64,000 nucleotides of DNA, from contig NZ_JBHTDE010000005.1 in the NCBI RefSeq assembly GCF_042666655.1, forward strand, positions 276,039 through 340,038. Direction: 5' to 3'. Positions within the stretch are counted from its first letter, which is position 1. Every line of letters starts with the position of its first letter. The DNA comes from Paracraurococcus sp042666655. Lineage in GTDB: Bacteria > Pseudomonadota > Alphaproteobacteria > Acetobacterales > Acetobacteraceae. Under the pieces are notes generated by a model. That model searched no databases and was not told where the DNA came from. It saw nothing but the letters and a program-made list of their open reading frames with translations. This document shows positions 36,845 to 45,946 of the stretch, piece by piece. A program made the translations under genes and the position numbers.

Positions 36845-37873
36845 TTACCGGCTTGGCTCCTTCCCCGACAGCAACTGCGCCACCCAGCGGCTGCCGGGGA
36901 ATTGCTCGCACAGCGTCAGCCCGGCGATCAGCGCCGGCACGCCGATGAAGGCGCCGGGGATGCCCCAAAGGAAGGCGCCCAGGAACACCGCGACCAGCAC
37001 CAGGAAGGGCGACATCGCCAGCCGCGCGCCAGCCAGGCGCGGCTCGATCGTGCTGCCAGACAGAAACTGGATGCCCTGCAACGCCAGAAAGACGAAGACC
37101 GCCGATTGCCAGGTGCCGAATTGCAGCACCGCGAAGATCGTCGGGAACAGCGTGGCCAGCAGCGACCCGATGAAGGGGATATAGTTCAGCACGAAGGCGA
37201 TCACGCCCCATTCGAGCGCCAGGTCCAGCCCCATGGCGCGGGCGAAGGCCCAGACCGCGATGCCGGTGGCGATGCTCATGATGGTGCGCACGCCCATGTA
37301 GGTGCGCAGCTTCGACGCCGTCTCGATGCAGCCCTGCAGCAGGTGGGCGGCGCCCGGCCTGTCGCGCCCGATGCGCGCCAACTGCCTTGCCGCCACGCCT
37401 GCTTCCAGCAGGCCGAGGATGACGAAGACCAGCGTCACCCCGAGGAAGCCGACGATCCCCTGCAACTGCCCCAGCACCGCCTGGGCGATGCCGACCATCC
37501 AGCGGCTGTCGAATTGCACCAGGCCGTCGGCGGCGATGCCGCGCTCGGCCAGCCATTCCAGCTTCTGCGCATACATCGCCTGCAGGGCGCCGGCATTGGC
37601 GATGACCCAGCGGGCGACCCGGCCGAAGCCCCAGCCGGCGGCGAGCGCCAACACCACCAGCACCACCAGCGTGACGGCGACGGTCACCAGCAGCGCCAGG
37701 ATCGCGGGGATGCCCCTGGCCTGCAGGCCATGCTGCACCGGCCAGGCCAGCGCCACGACCAGCAGCGCGAAGGCGACCGGTGCCAGCACGGGTTCCGCCA
37801 GGCTGACCGCGCCCGCCAGCAGGATGGTGGCGCAGATCCCCATGGCCAACCGCCCGCCGTCGCCACCCGCCAT
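36845..37873 (-). CDS. AI-2E (UPF0118)-family membrane protein
   Basis: 342-residue inner-membrane protein with about eight hydrophobic segments in the AI-2E layout: two N-terminal helices, a large hydrophilic middle (about 90-140), then a helix-rich C-terminal half. FVLNYIPFIGSLLATLFP and the C-terminal LWGIPGAFIGVPALIA are family signatures. Members include TqsA (AI-2 export) and Na+/H+ antiporter-like proteins, so the substrate is open. ATG 37873 has AGGGGG about 9 nt upstream; starts at 37882 and 37936 are alternatives. It is divergent from the hydrolase gene. Confidence 0.85.
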   Translation of the reverse strand: MAGGDGGRLAMGICATILLAGAVSLAEPVLAPVAFALLVVALAWPVQHGLQARGIPAILALLVTVAVTLVVLVVLALAAGWGFGRVARWVIANAGALQAMYAQKLEWLAERGIAADGLVQFDSRWMVGIAQAVLGQLQGIVGFLGVTLVFVILGLLEAGVAARQLARIGRDRPGAAHLLQGCIETASKLRTYMGVRTIMSIATGIAVWAFARAMGLDLALEWGVIAFVLNYIPFIGSLLATLFPTIFAVLQFGTWQSAVFVFLALQGIQFLSGSTIEPRLAGARLAMSPFLVLVAVFLGAFLWGIPGAFIGVPALIAGLTLCEQFPGSRWVAQLLSGKEPSR

Positions 37874-37995
37874 GCCCCACATCCCCCTGGTCCGGTCGGC
37901 CGAGGCTGCTGCAGCCGCTGCGGCGGGGTACACCATTGCATGGGTGGCGCGTGGCCGGGAATGGCATTACGGGGGTTACCTCCAGACCGCGGGAC

Positions 37996-39468
37996 ATGAG
38001 GCGCATGCTGCACCGGACCGGACGCCTGCTTCGCCGCGGCTTCATCGTGCTTGTGGTGCTGCTCGTGGCGCTGCTCGGCTTGCGCGCCTGGGACATGTCG
38101 AGCGCCCCGCCGCTGCGCCCCTGGCACCTGGTGGTGCCGGACGAACTGCCCATCGCCGCCCTCGAAGCCGCCGACTGGGCCGGCTACCTGGCGGCCGAGA
38201 ACGCCGCCTTCGACACCGTGCGGCGCGAGGTGACGGAGAGGCTGGACCCCGAGGACCAGGTCCTCGCCAACCGCTACTTCGCCGGCAGCCCGATGCATGG
38301 CGCCCGCTTCGTGCAGGACTGGAACCGCAGCTTCCTGCTGCAGCCGGACGGCGCGCCGCGCGGCGCGGTGGTCTTCCTGCACGGGCTGACCGATGCGCCC
38401 TACAGCCAGCGCCACATCGCCGAGCGCTACCAGGAACTGGGCTTCATCGCCTTCGGCCCGCGCCTGCCGGGCCACGGCACGGTCCCGGCCGGGCTGACCA
38501 AGGCGACCTGGGAGGACTGGCTGGCGGCGACCCGGCTGGCGGTGCGGGAGGCACGCAAGCGCATCGGCCCCGGCCTGCCGCTGCACATCGTCGGCTATTC
38601 CAACGGCGGTGCGCTGGCGATGAAGTATGCGCTGGACGCCATCGAGAACCCAGGGCTGCCCAAGGCCGACCGGCTGGTGCTGATCTCGCCGATGATCGGC
38701 ATCACCGCCTTCGCCCGCTTCGCCGGGCTGGCCGCCTTGCCAGCGATGCTGCCGGCCTTCGCCAAGACCGCCTGGCTGGGCATCCTGCCCGAGTTCAACC
38801 CGTTCAAGTACAACTCCTTCCCGGTGAACGGCGCGCGGCAATCCTGGCGGCTGACCGCCGCGCTGCAGGACCAGCTGCGCCGCATGGGTGCTGCGGCCAG
38901 GCTGGATGCGCTGCCGCCGATCCTGACCTTCCAGTCGGCGGTGGATGCCACGGTGAGCACGCCTGCGGTGCTGTCCGCGCTGTTCGCCCAGTTGCCGGCG
39001 AATGGCAGCGAGATCGTGCTGTTCGACATCAACCGCAATGCCAAGCTCGGCCCGCTGCTGCGGCCCGAGGTGCAGGTGCTGGTCGACCGCCTGCTGCCGC
39101 CGGCGCCGCGCCGCTACGCGACCGTGGTGGTCGGCAATGCCGGGCCGGACCAGGATGCGGTGGTGGCGCGACTGGTCGCGGCGGGCGGCACGGCGGAGGA
39201 GGTCGTGCCGCTCAGCATCGCCTGGCCGCACGAACTCTATTCGCTATCCCATGTCGCGCTGCCCTTCCCGCCGTCCGATGGCCTGTACGGCGCGCGGCCG
39301 GACCCCGCGCCGGACGAGGATTTCGGCATGCGGCTGGGCGCCGTGGCGCCGCGCGGCGAGCGGAACGTGCTGGTGCTCGACCTGGATTCGCTGGTGCGGG
39401 CCAGCTCGAACCCCTTCTACCCCTACCTGATGCGGCGGATCGAAGCGGTGATCGCCGCGTCGCGCTGA
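37996..39468 (+). CDS. Membrane-anchored alpha/beta hydrolase
   Basis: 490-residue serine hydrolase. A basic N-terminus is followed by one hydrophobic anchor (about residues 15-32, FIVLVVLLVALLGLRAW). The hydrolase domain begins near 125 with VVFLHGLTDAP (oxyanion HG) and has the nucleophile elbow GYSNGG. FGPRLPGHG, an Asp-containing segment near FQSAVDATVS and a His late in the domain complete a probable triad. It resembles lysophospholipase/monoacylglycerol lipase-like enzymes; the substrate is unknown. Start 37996 or 38005. It ends 62 nt before the RND adaptor gene. Confidence 0.75.
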   Translation: MRRMLHRTGRLLRRGFIVLVVLLVALLGLRAWDMSSAPPLRPWHLVVPDELPIAALEAADWAGYLAAENAAFDTVRREVTERLDPEDQVLANRYFAGSPMHGARFVQDWNRSFLLQPDGAPRGAVVFLHGLTDAPYSQRHIAERYQELGFIAFGPRLPGHGTVPAGLTKATWEDWLAATRLAVREARKRIGPGLPLHIVGYSNGGALAMKYALDAIENPGLPKADRLVLISPMIGITAFARFAGLAALPAMLPAFAKTAWLGILPEFNPFKYNSFPVNGARQSWRLTAALQDQLRRMGAAARLDALPPILTFQSAVDATVSTPAVLSALFAQLPANGSEIVLFDINRNAKLGPLLRPEVQVLVDRLLPPAPRRYATVVVGNAGPDQDAVVARLVAAGGTAEEVVPLSIAWPHELYSLSHVALPFPPSDGLYGARPDPAPDEDFGMRLGAVAPRGERNVLVLDLDSLVRASSNPFYPYLMRRIEAVIAASR

Positions 39469-39530
39469 TCGCGGCGGTTTCGTTCGCCCGCCGCTTCGGA
39501 TAACCTGCCGCCGCCGGTATGGAGACGATG

Positions 39531-40652
39531 ATGCGCCCAGTTCGGGATTCGGTGCGGGCGGCATGGCGGGCCATGCCCCGCCTGTTGCCGCTGCTGGCCA
39601 TCCTGCCGATGCTCGGTGCCTGCGACGACAATGCGCCGGCGGCGCCGGCGGAAATCCGCCCCGTGCGGGTGGTGACCGTCGCCCCGCGCAGCGGCGGGGA
39701 CAGCGTCTCGATCACCGGCACCGTGGCGGCGGAGACCGAGGTCAACCTCGCCTTCCGGATCGACGGCCGCATGGTGGAACGCCTGGTCAATGTCGGCGAC
39801 CGCGTCACCGCCGGCCAGGTGGTCGCCCGGCTGGACCGGCAGAACGAGGAGAACTCGCTGCGTGCCGCCCGCGCCCAGCTGACAGCGACGCGGGCCCAGC
39901 TGGTCGAGGCGCGCAACAACTACCAGCGCCAGCGCGAATTGCTGCAGACCGGTTTCACCACGCGCGTGCGCTACGACCAGGCGACGCAGACCCTGCGCAG
40001 CGCCGAATCCGCCATGGACGCGGCGCAGGCGCAGGTGAACATCGCCGAGAACCGCCTGGGCTACACGGAATTGCATGCCGATGCCGGCGGCACCGTCACC
40101 GCCCGCGGCGCCGAGAACGGGGAGGTCGTGCAGCCCGGCCGGATGATCGTGCAGATCGCGCGGGAGGAGGGCCGCGACGCGGTCTTCGACGTGCCGCCCA
40201 GCATGAAGGACCAGGCCCCGGCCGACCCGGTGATCGAGGTCGCGCTGACCATGGACCCGGCGGTGCGCGCCATCGGCCGGGTGCGGGAGGTCTCGCCGCG
40301 GGCCGATCCGGCGACCGGCACCTTCCGCGTCCGCGTCGGGCTGGACGCCCCGCCGCCGGCGATGCGGCTCGGCTCCACCGTCACCGGCCGGATGGAGCTC
40401 GGCGGCAGCGCCGGCATCGAGGTGCCGGCCTCGGCGCTCACCCGGTCGCAGCAGCAGCCGGCCGTCTGGGTGGTGGACCCGGCGACGCAGACCGTGGCGC
40501 TGCGGCCGGTGGAGGTGCTGCGCTTCGACCCGGCCCGCGTGCTGGTCGGCCAGGGGCTGGAAAGCGGTGATATCGTGGTGACCGCCGGCGTGCAGGCGCT
40601 GCGTCCGGGGCAGAAGGTGCGGCTGCTGGGTGCCGCGAGCGCGGCGCGATGA
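39531..40652 (+). CDS. RND efflux periplasmic adaptor (membrane fusion lipoprotein)
   Basis: Periplasmic adaptor linking an RND pump to an outer-membrane channel. A hydrophobic signal leads to the lipobox MLGAC, so the mature protein is a lipoprotein. The biotinyl-lipoyl half-motif (VERLVNVGDRVTAGQVVARLD), a coiled-coil hairpin (about 95-170, Gln/Arg/Ala-rich), the second lipoyl half (TARGAENGEVVQPG), then beta-barrel and membrane-proximal domains follow. ATG 39531 has GGAG in front; an ATG 12 nt earlier is also possible. It overlaps the pump gene by 4 nt (ATGA). No outer-membrane factor gene is adjacent. Confidence 0.92.
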   Translation: MRPVRDSVRAAWRAMPRLLPLLAILPMLGACDDNAPAAPAEIRPVRVVTVAPRSGGDSVSITGTVAAETEVNLAFRIDGRMVERLVNVGDRVTAGQVVARLDRQNEENSLRAARAQLTATRAQLVEARNNYQRQRELLQTGFTTRVRYDQATQTLRSAESAMDAAQAQVNIAENRLGYTELHADAGGTVTARGAENGEVVQPGRMIVQIAREEGRDAVFDVPPSMKDQAPADPVIEVALTMDPAVRAIGRVREVSPRADPATGTFRVRVGLDAPPPAMRLGSTVTGRMELGGSAGIEVPASALTRSQQQPAVWVVDPATQTVALRPVEVLRFDPARVLVGQGLESGDIVVTAGVQALRPGQKVRLLGAASAAR

Positions 40653-43600
40653 TCGGTCCCAACCTTTCCGCCATCGCGGTCAGCCGCAGGTCGGTCACCG
40701 TCTATTTCATGATCCTGGCGGTGCTCGCCGGGACGCTGACCTTCTTCCGGCTCGGCCGCAACGAAGACCCGGCCTTCACCTTCCGCACCATGGTCGTGCA
40801 GGCCGGCTGGCCGGGTGCGTCGATCGAGGAGATGCTGCTGCAGGTCACCGAACGCCTGGAGCGCACGCTGCAGGAGGTGCCCAACCTCGACACGCTGCGC
40901 AGCTACACGGTGCCGGGCCAGACCACGATCTTCGTCGACCTCAAGGGCGCGACCAAGCCGGCCGTGGTGCCGGACATGTGGTACCAGGTGCGCAAGCGCA
41001 TCGGCGACATGCGCCACACCTTGCCGCAGGGCGTCGTCGGTCCCGGCTTCAACGACGATTTCGGCGATACCTTCGGCACCATCTACGGCTTCACCGCGGA
41101 CGGCTTCACCCACCGCGAGCTGCGCGACGAGGTCGAGCAGGTGCGCTCGCGCCTCCTCCTTGTCCCCGATGTCTCCAAGATCGAGCTGCTGGGGGCGCAG
41201 GACGAGGTCATCTTCATCGAATTCTCGCCCGAGCGCCTGGCCGGGCTCGGGCTGAACTACCCCGCGCTGATCGAGGCCCTGCAGGCGCAGAACCTGGTGC
41301 TGCCGGCCGGCATGGTGCAGACAGGCAACGAACGCCTCTCGGTCCGCGTCTCCGGCGCCTTCTCCACCGCCGAGGACGTGCTGGCGGTGAATTTCGTCGC
41401 CGATGGCAGGCTGGTCCGGCTGGGCGACATCGCCGAGGTCCGCCGCGGCGTCGCCGATCCGCCGCAGCCGCTGTTCCGCGTCAACGGCCAGCCGGCGATC
41501 GGCCTGGCGGTGGCGATGCGCGAGGGCGGCGACATCCTGACGCTGGGCCAGAACATCCGCCGCGAGATGGCGGCGATCACCGCCGACCTGCCGATCGGCA
41601 TCGAGCCGGTGCTGGTCGCCGACCAGGCCCGCACCGTGGACCTTGCCGTCGGCGAGTTCATGGAATCGCTCTGGCAGGCGATCCTGATCACGCTCGTCGC
41701 CAGCTTCGTCGCCCTCGGCGTGCGGCCGGGCTCGGTGGTGGCGCTGTCGATCCCGATCAGCCTGGCCATCTGCTTCCCGCTGATGTCGCTCTGGGGGATC
41801 GACCTCGACCGCGTCTCGCTCGGCGCGCTGATCATCTCGCTCGCCTTGCTGGTCGACGACGCGATGACCGCGATCGACGCCATGATCCGCCGGCTGGCGG
41901 CCGGCGACACCAAGGAGCAATCGGCCACCTTCGCCTATACCACGCTGGCGGCGCCGATGCTGACCGGGTCGATCATCACCATCGCCGGCTTCGTCCCCAT
42001 CGGCTTCGCCGCTAGCAGCGCCGGCGAGTACACCTTCTCGATCTTCGCCGTGGTCGCCATCTCGCAGATGGTGTCCTGGTTCGTCGCGGTGCTGTTCGCC
42101 CCGGTGCTCGGCCTCGCCATCCTGAAGGCGCCGACCGCCCAGGCGCAGGCGATGCCGGCGAAGCAGGGCTGGCTGATGCGCGGCTTCAACGCGCTGCTGG
42201 TCGGCGCCATGCGGGCGCGCTGGGTCACCATCGGCCTCACCATAGGCATCTTCGCGCTATCGGTCTGGGCGGTGCGCTTCGTGCCGCAGCAATTCTTCCC
42301 GGCCTCCGACCGGGTGGAGCTGCTGGTGGACCTGACCCTGCCGCAGAATGCCTCGATCCACGCCTCCGAGACCGCCTCGAAGACGCTCGACGCCATCCTC
42401 GCCAAGGACGCCGACGTCGAGAGCTGGAGCGCCTATGTCGGCCGCGGCGCCGTGCGCTTCTACCTGCCGCTGAACGCGCAGCTGCCGAACCCCTTCTTCG
42501 GCCAGGTGGTGGTGGTGGCGAAGGACCTGGCGGCGCGGGCCCGGCTGCAGCCGCGGCTTGAGAAGGTACTGGCCGAGCAATTCCCCGAAGCGATCGGCCG
42601 GGTCTATCCGCTGGAGCTCGGCCCGCCGGTCGGCTGGCCCCTGCAGTACCGCGTCACCGGGCCGGAGGTGGAGACGGTGCGCGACATCGCCTTCCAGGTC
42701 GCCCAGGTCATGGCCGCCGACCCGGAGGCGCGCGGCACGAACTTCGACTGGATGGAGCCGGCCCGGCAGCTGCGCGTGCGGGTCGACCAGGACCAGGCGC
42801 GCATGCTGGGCCTGAGCTCGGCCGGCCTCTCCGCCTTCATCAACGCGACGCTGACCGGCACCGTGGTGACCCAGCTGCGCGACGACATCTACCTGGTCAA
42901 CGTCGTCGCCCGCGCCACCGCCGACCAGCGGCTCTCGCTCGATACGCTGCGCGGCCTGCAGGTGCCGGTCCCGGGTGGCCGCACGGTGGCGCTCGGCACC
43001 TTCGCCAGCTTCGAGTACGAGCAGGAATTCCCGCTGATCTGGCGGCGCGACCGGGTGCCGACGCTCACCGTGCGGGCCGACGTGGTCGCCGGCGTGCTGC
43101 CGGAAGCGGTGGTCACGCGCCTCGCTCCCGGCATCGCCAGCCTCGCCGAGACCCTGCCCAGGGGCTTCCGCATCGAGCTCGGCGGCATCGCCGAGGAGAG
43201 CGCATCCTCGCGCGCCTCGGTGCTCGCGGTGGTGCCGGCCATGCTGGTCATCATGTTCACCGCGCTGATGGTCCAGCTGCAGAGCTTCGTCCGGCTCGGC
43301 CTGGTGATCGCCACCCTGCCGCTCGGGCTGATCGGCGTGGTGGCGGCGCTGCTGCTGTTCCGCCAGCCGCTCGGCTTCGTCGCCATCCTCGGCATCCTCG
43401 CGCTGCTGGGGATGATCGCCAAGAACGGCGTCATCCTGCTGGTGCAGATCGAATCCGATAGGGCCGATGGCATGTCGGTCTGGGACGCGCTGGTGGCGGC
43501 CAGCAATTCGCGCTTCCGGCCCTTGATGCTGACCGCGCTGTCCACCGTGCTGGGGATGATCCCGATCGCGCCGACGGTCTTCTGGGGACCGATGGCCTTC

Positions 43601-43720
43601 GCCATCATGGGCGGGCTGCTGGTGGCGACGCTGCTGACCCTGGTCTTCCTGCCGACGCTCTATGCCACCGTCTACGGCGCCCGCGCCCCGGCGGGGCGGG
43701 GCGAGGCGGGCGCGGGATGA
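40649..43720 (+). CDS. RND-family efflux permease
   Basis: 1023-residue inner-membrane proton-driven pump of the HAE1/AcrB superfamily. It shows two 6-helix repeats, each after a helix 1 (first near residue 12) with a large periplasmic loop. The proton-relay aspartates of helix 4 are Asp403-Asp404 in LALLVDDAMTAID. The second repeat has LGILALLGMIAKNGVILL and the final AIMGGLLVATLLTLVFLPTLYA. The sequence NEDPAFTFRTMVVQAGWPG after helix 1 is typical of the family. The drug or lipid substrate is unknown. Both ends overlap neighbours by 4 nt, including the first Mrp subunit. Confidence 0.94.
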   Translation: MIGPNLSAIAVSRRSVTVYFMILAVLAGTLTFFRLGRNEDPAFTFRTMVVQAGWPGASIEEMLLQVTERLERTLQEVPNLDTLRSYTVPGQTTIFVDLKGATKPAVVPDMWYQVRKRIGDMRHTLPQGVVGPGFNDDFGDTFGTIYGFTADGFTHRELRDEVEQVRSRLLLVPDVSKIELLGAQDEVIFIEFSPERLAGLGLNYPALIEALQAQNLVLPAGMVQTGNERLSVRVSGAFSTAEDVLAVNFVADGRLVRLGDIAEVRRGVADPPQPLFRVNGQPAIGLAVAMREGGDILTLGQNIRREMAAITADLPIGIEPVLVADQARTVDLAVGEFMESLWQAILITLVASFVALGVRPGSVVALSIPISLAICFPLMSLWGIDLDRVSLGALIISLALLVDDAMTAIDAMIRRLAAGDTKEQSATFAYTTLAAPMLTGSIITIAGFVPIGFAASSAGEYTFSIFAVVAISQMVSWFVAVLFAPVLGLAILKAPTAQAQAMPAKQGWLMRGFNALLVGAMRARWVTIGLTIGIFALSVWAVRFVPQQFFPASDRVELLVDLTLPQNASIHASETASKTLDAILAKDADVESWSAYVGRGAVRFYLPLNAQLPNPFFGQVVVVAKDLAARARLQPRLEKVLAEQFPEAIGRVYPLELGPPVGWPLQYRVTGPEVETVRDIAFQVAQVMAADPEARGTNFDWMEPARQLRVRVDQDQARMLGLSSAGLSAFINATLTGTVVTQLRDDIYLVNVVARATADQRLSLDTLRGLQVPVPGGRTVALGTFASFEYEQEFPLIWRRDRVPTLTVRADVVAGVLPEAVVTRLAPGIASLAETLPRGFRIELGGIAEESASSRASVLAVVPAMLVIMFTALMVQLQSFVRLGLVIATLPLGLIGVVAALLLFRQPLGFVAILGILALLGMIAKNGVILLVQIESDRADGMSVWDALVAASNSRFRPLMLTALSTVLGMIPIAPTVFWGPMAFAIMGGLLVATLLTLVFLPTLYATVYGARAPAGRGEAGAG

Positions 43721-44157
43721 GGGCGCGGGCACTCCGCTTCGCGGGTTTCTTCGGGCTCTGGCTCGTGCTGTCCGATGCCGCCGTCGCCGGGCTGCCCTTC
43801 GGGCTGCTGGCCGCGGGGCTGGCCTGCTGGGCCAGCCTGCGTCTCTCGCCCGGCGCCCTGCGGCTGGACGCGCCCCGGCTGCTGGCGCGCGTCACGCGGC
43901 AGGTCGTGCTCGGCGGCGTCGATATCGCGGCGCGCGCCTTCGACCCGCGCCTGCCCCTGCGGCCCGGCCTGCTCGCCCACACTCCGGCGCATGGCGCGGG
44001 CCCGGCGCGCGACCTGCTCGCGGCCCTTGCCAGCCTTTCCCCCGGCGCGCTGCCGGCGGGGCTGGACGAGGCTGGCCGCATGGTCGTCCACACGCTCGAC
44101 ACGGCGCAGGATGCCGCCGCCGACCTGGCGGCGACCGAGGCGCTGATCCATGGCTGA
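43717..44157 (+). CDS. mnhE: Na+/H+ antiporter subunit E (MnhE/MrpE-like)
   Basis: 146-residue membrane protein with two to three N-terminal helices (FFGLWLVLSDAAVAGLPFGLLAAGLACW) and a hydrophilic alpha/beta C-terminus that ends with HTLDTAQDAAADLA. The middle has the MrpE-like SLSPGALP / VHTLD pattern (SPGTL...VHVLD in homologues). Subunit E helps assemble the Mrp complex. Its ATG overlaps the RND pump stop (ATGA), which couples the antiporter genes to the pump. It overlaps mnhF by 8 nt. Confidence 0.85.
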   Translation: MRARALRFAGFFGLWLVLSDAAVAGLPFGLLAAGLACWASLRLSPGALRLDAPRLLARVTRQVVLGGVDIAARAFDPRLPLRPGLLAHTPAHGAGPARDLLAALASLSPGALPAGLDEAGRMVVHTLDTAQDAAADLAATEALIHG

Positions 44158-44413
44158 ATTCCTCCTCGTCGCCGCCGGCCTCGTGCTGCTGACGGCGATG
44201 GTGGCGCTGGCCCGCGCGCTGCGCCGCCGCGCGGCGGCCGACCGGATGATGGCGGCGCAGCTGCTCTGCACCGCCGGCGTCGCGGCCCTGCTGCTGCTGG
44301 CCGTCGCCACCGGGACGCCGTCCATCGTCGATGTCGCCCTGGTGCTGGCCCTGCTCGCCGCCTTCGCCTCCATCGCCTTCGTCCTCGCCGCGCGGGGCCT
44401 GGGGGAGCGATGA
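44150..44413 (+). CDS. mnhF: Antiporter subunit F (MnhF/MrpF-like)
   Basis: 87-residue three-helix membrane protein. The layout is a first helix (FLLVAAGLVLLTAMVALARAL), a basic loop with ADRMMAAQ, then two helices. This matches MrpF, which contains the conserved R-x-P-x-D-R-like loop; here RAAADRMMA. It forms part of the small-subunit bundle in the Mrp/Mbh membrane arm. It overlaps mnhE by 8 nt and mnhG by 4 nt. Confidence 0.83.
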   Translation: MAEFLLVAAGLVLLTAMVALARALRRRAAADRMMAAQLLCTAGVAALLLLAVATGTPSIVDVALVLALLAAFASIAFVLAARGLGER

Positions 44414-44691
44414 ACCTGCTGTCCGGCCTCCTCGTCGGCGCGGGCGTCGTCTTCTTCGTCGCCGGCACCACCGGCCTCTGGCGCTTCCCCGATACGCTGA
44501 GCCGCCTGCATGCGCTGACCAAGGCCGATGGCCTCGGCCTCGGGCTCATCACGCTCGGCCTGCTGCCGCTGGCCGGCGGCGTGCTGCCGGCGCTCAAGCT
44601 CGTGCTAGTCTGGCTGCTGCTGCTGTTTTCCGGCGCCATCGCCGCCCAGCTCATCGCCGAGCACCAGCGCCGCGTCGGGCCGCCCGAATGA
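44410..44691 (+). CDS. mnhG: Antiporter subunit G (MnhG/MrpG-like)
   Basis: 93-residue membrane protein with three helices and the MrpG family signature GLWRFPDTLSRLHALTKADGLG, split here by a short loop (about residues 23-45). The C-terminus (AAQLIAEHQRRVG) matches the family. Starts and stops overlap neighbours by 4 nt. Together with E and F it makes the small subunits found in Mrp antiporters and, in the same order, in archaeal membrane-bound hydrogenases. Confidence 0.9.
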   Translation: MNLLSGLLVGAGVVFFVAGTTGLWRFPDTLSRLHALTKADGLGLGLITLGLLPLAGGVLPALKLVLVWLLLLFSGAIAAQLIAEHQRRVGPPE

Positions 44692-45659
44692 TCGCCGTCC
44701 TCGACCTGGGCCTGGCCGCCGCCATCCTCGCCGTCGCGGCCTGGACGCTGTGGGTGCGCTCCGACTTCTCCGCCGTCGTCGGCTTCGTCTCCTACGGGCT
44801 GCTGCTGGCGCTGGCCTGGGTGCGGCTCGGCGCCATCGACGTGGCCCTGACGGAGGCCGCCATCGGCGCCGGCGCCACCGGTTTCATCCTGCTCCTCGCC
44901 GCCACCCGCCTGCGCGGCGGCCCAGGCGGCGTGCAGCCCGATGTCGACGCCGCCACCCCCAGCCGAGGCCAGCGATGGGCGATCGGCGTTCTCTGCGGCA
45001 TCATCGGCGCGGCGCTGGCCGCTGCCATGCTCGCGCTGCCCGAACCCGCGCCCAGCCTGGCCGCCGAGGCCGCCCGCCACCTGCCCGAGCTCGGCGTGGG
45101 CAACCCCATCACCGGCGTGCTGATGGCCTATCGCGGGCTGGATACGCTGCTGGAGGCGGTGGTCGTCGTCTTCGCCGTCGTCGCCGTCTGGTCCATGGCG
45201 CCCGACGATGCCTGGGGGCAGGCGCCAGGGCCGCGCTTCCCGGCGCAGCACAGCGGGCCGCTCGCCCTGCTCACCCGCGTCCTGGTGCCGATCGGCATCG
45301 TCACCGGCATCTACATCGCCTGGGTCGGCGCCGATGCGCCGGGCGGCAAGTTCCAGGGCGGCACCATCCTCGCCGCCATGTGGGTGCTGGCCTGGGTCGC
45401 CGGCCTCGCCCCCATGCCCAGCGTCACCAGCGCCGGCCTGCGCTGGGCGGTGGTGGCCGGGCCGCTCACCTTCCTCGCGGTCGGCCTGCTGGGCTACGTC
45501 TGGGCCGGCGGCTTCCTGGCCTATCCGCCCGCCTTCGCCAAGCCGCTGATCCTGGCCATCGAGGCGGCGATGACCATCTCCGTCGGCGCCGGCCTGGCGA
45601 TGCTGGTCGCCGGCCCGCCCGAGCGGCCCGATCAAGGCAGGCCAGGGCGGCGCGCATGA
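44688..45659 (+). CDS. DUF4040-MnhB fusion subunit
   Basis: 323-residue membrane protein joining two parts that are usually separate or belong to MrpA. Residues 1-85 match the DUF4040 (MbhD/MrpA C-terminal) module (LGAIDVALTEAAIGAGATGFILL). A short linker and an MbhE-like helix segment (PITGVLMAYRGLDTLLEAVVV) follow. Residues about 195-315 form an MnhB domain (VLVPIGIVTGIYIAWVG...PGGKFQGG). It is therefore a compact DUF4040-MbhE-MnhB fusion. ATG 44688 overlaps mnhG. The fused form in place of full MrpA is the main oddity of the operon. Confidence 0.85.
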   Translation: MIAVLDLGLAAAILAVAAWTLWVRSDFSAVVGFVSYGLLLALAWVRLGAIDVALTEAAIGAGATGFILLLAATRLRGGPGGVQPDVDAATPSRGQRWAIGVLCGIIGAALAAAMLALPEPAPSLAAEAARHLPELGVGNPITGVLMAYRGLDTLLEAVVVVFAVVAVWSMAPDDAWGQAPGPRFPAQHSGPLALLTRVLVPIGIVTGIYIAWVGADAPGGKFQGGTILAAMWVLAWVAGLAPMPSVTSAGLRWAVVAGPLTFLAVGLLGYVWAGGFLAYPPAFAKPLILAIEAAMTISVGAGLAMLVAGPPERPDQGRPGRRA

Positions 45660-45946
45660 TCTTCGCCGTCACCGGCTCGGCGCTCGTCGCCCTCGGCCTG
45701 TTCGGAGTCGTCACCCAGGCGGCGCTGCTCAGAAAGATCCTCGCCTTCAACCTGCTCGGCGGCGGCGTCTTCCTGCTGTTCGGCGTCGTCGCCCGGCGTG
45801 GCGCGGTGGTCGATCCGGTGCCGCAGGCCCTCGTCATCACCGGGCTCGTGGTGGCCTTCGCCGCCACCGCGCTCGCCCTCGTCCTCGTGCTGCGGATGTT
45901 CCAGATCACCGGTGCCGCCACCATCGCCGAGGACCCGCCGGCGTGA
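45656..45946 (+). CDS. mnhC: Antiporter subunit C (MnhC/NuoK-like)
   Basis: 96-residue three-helix membrane protein homologous to NuoK of complex I. The first helix is TGSALVALGLFGVV, followed by LRKILAFNLLGGGVFLLFG and a third helix with DPVPQALVITGLVVAFAATALAL, the MrpC/NuoK family signature. It sits beside the MnhD channel subunit in known Mrp structures. It overlaps the preceding gene by 4 nt and the next by 1 nt (TGATG). Confidence 0.92.
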   Translation: MIFAVTGSALVALGLFGVVTQAALLRKILAFNLLGGGVFLLFGVVARRGAVVDPVPQALVITGLVVAFAATALALVLVLRMFQITGAATIAEDPPA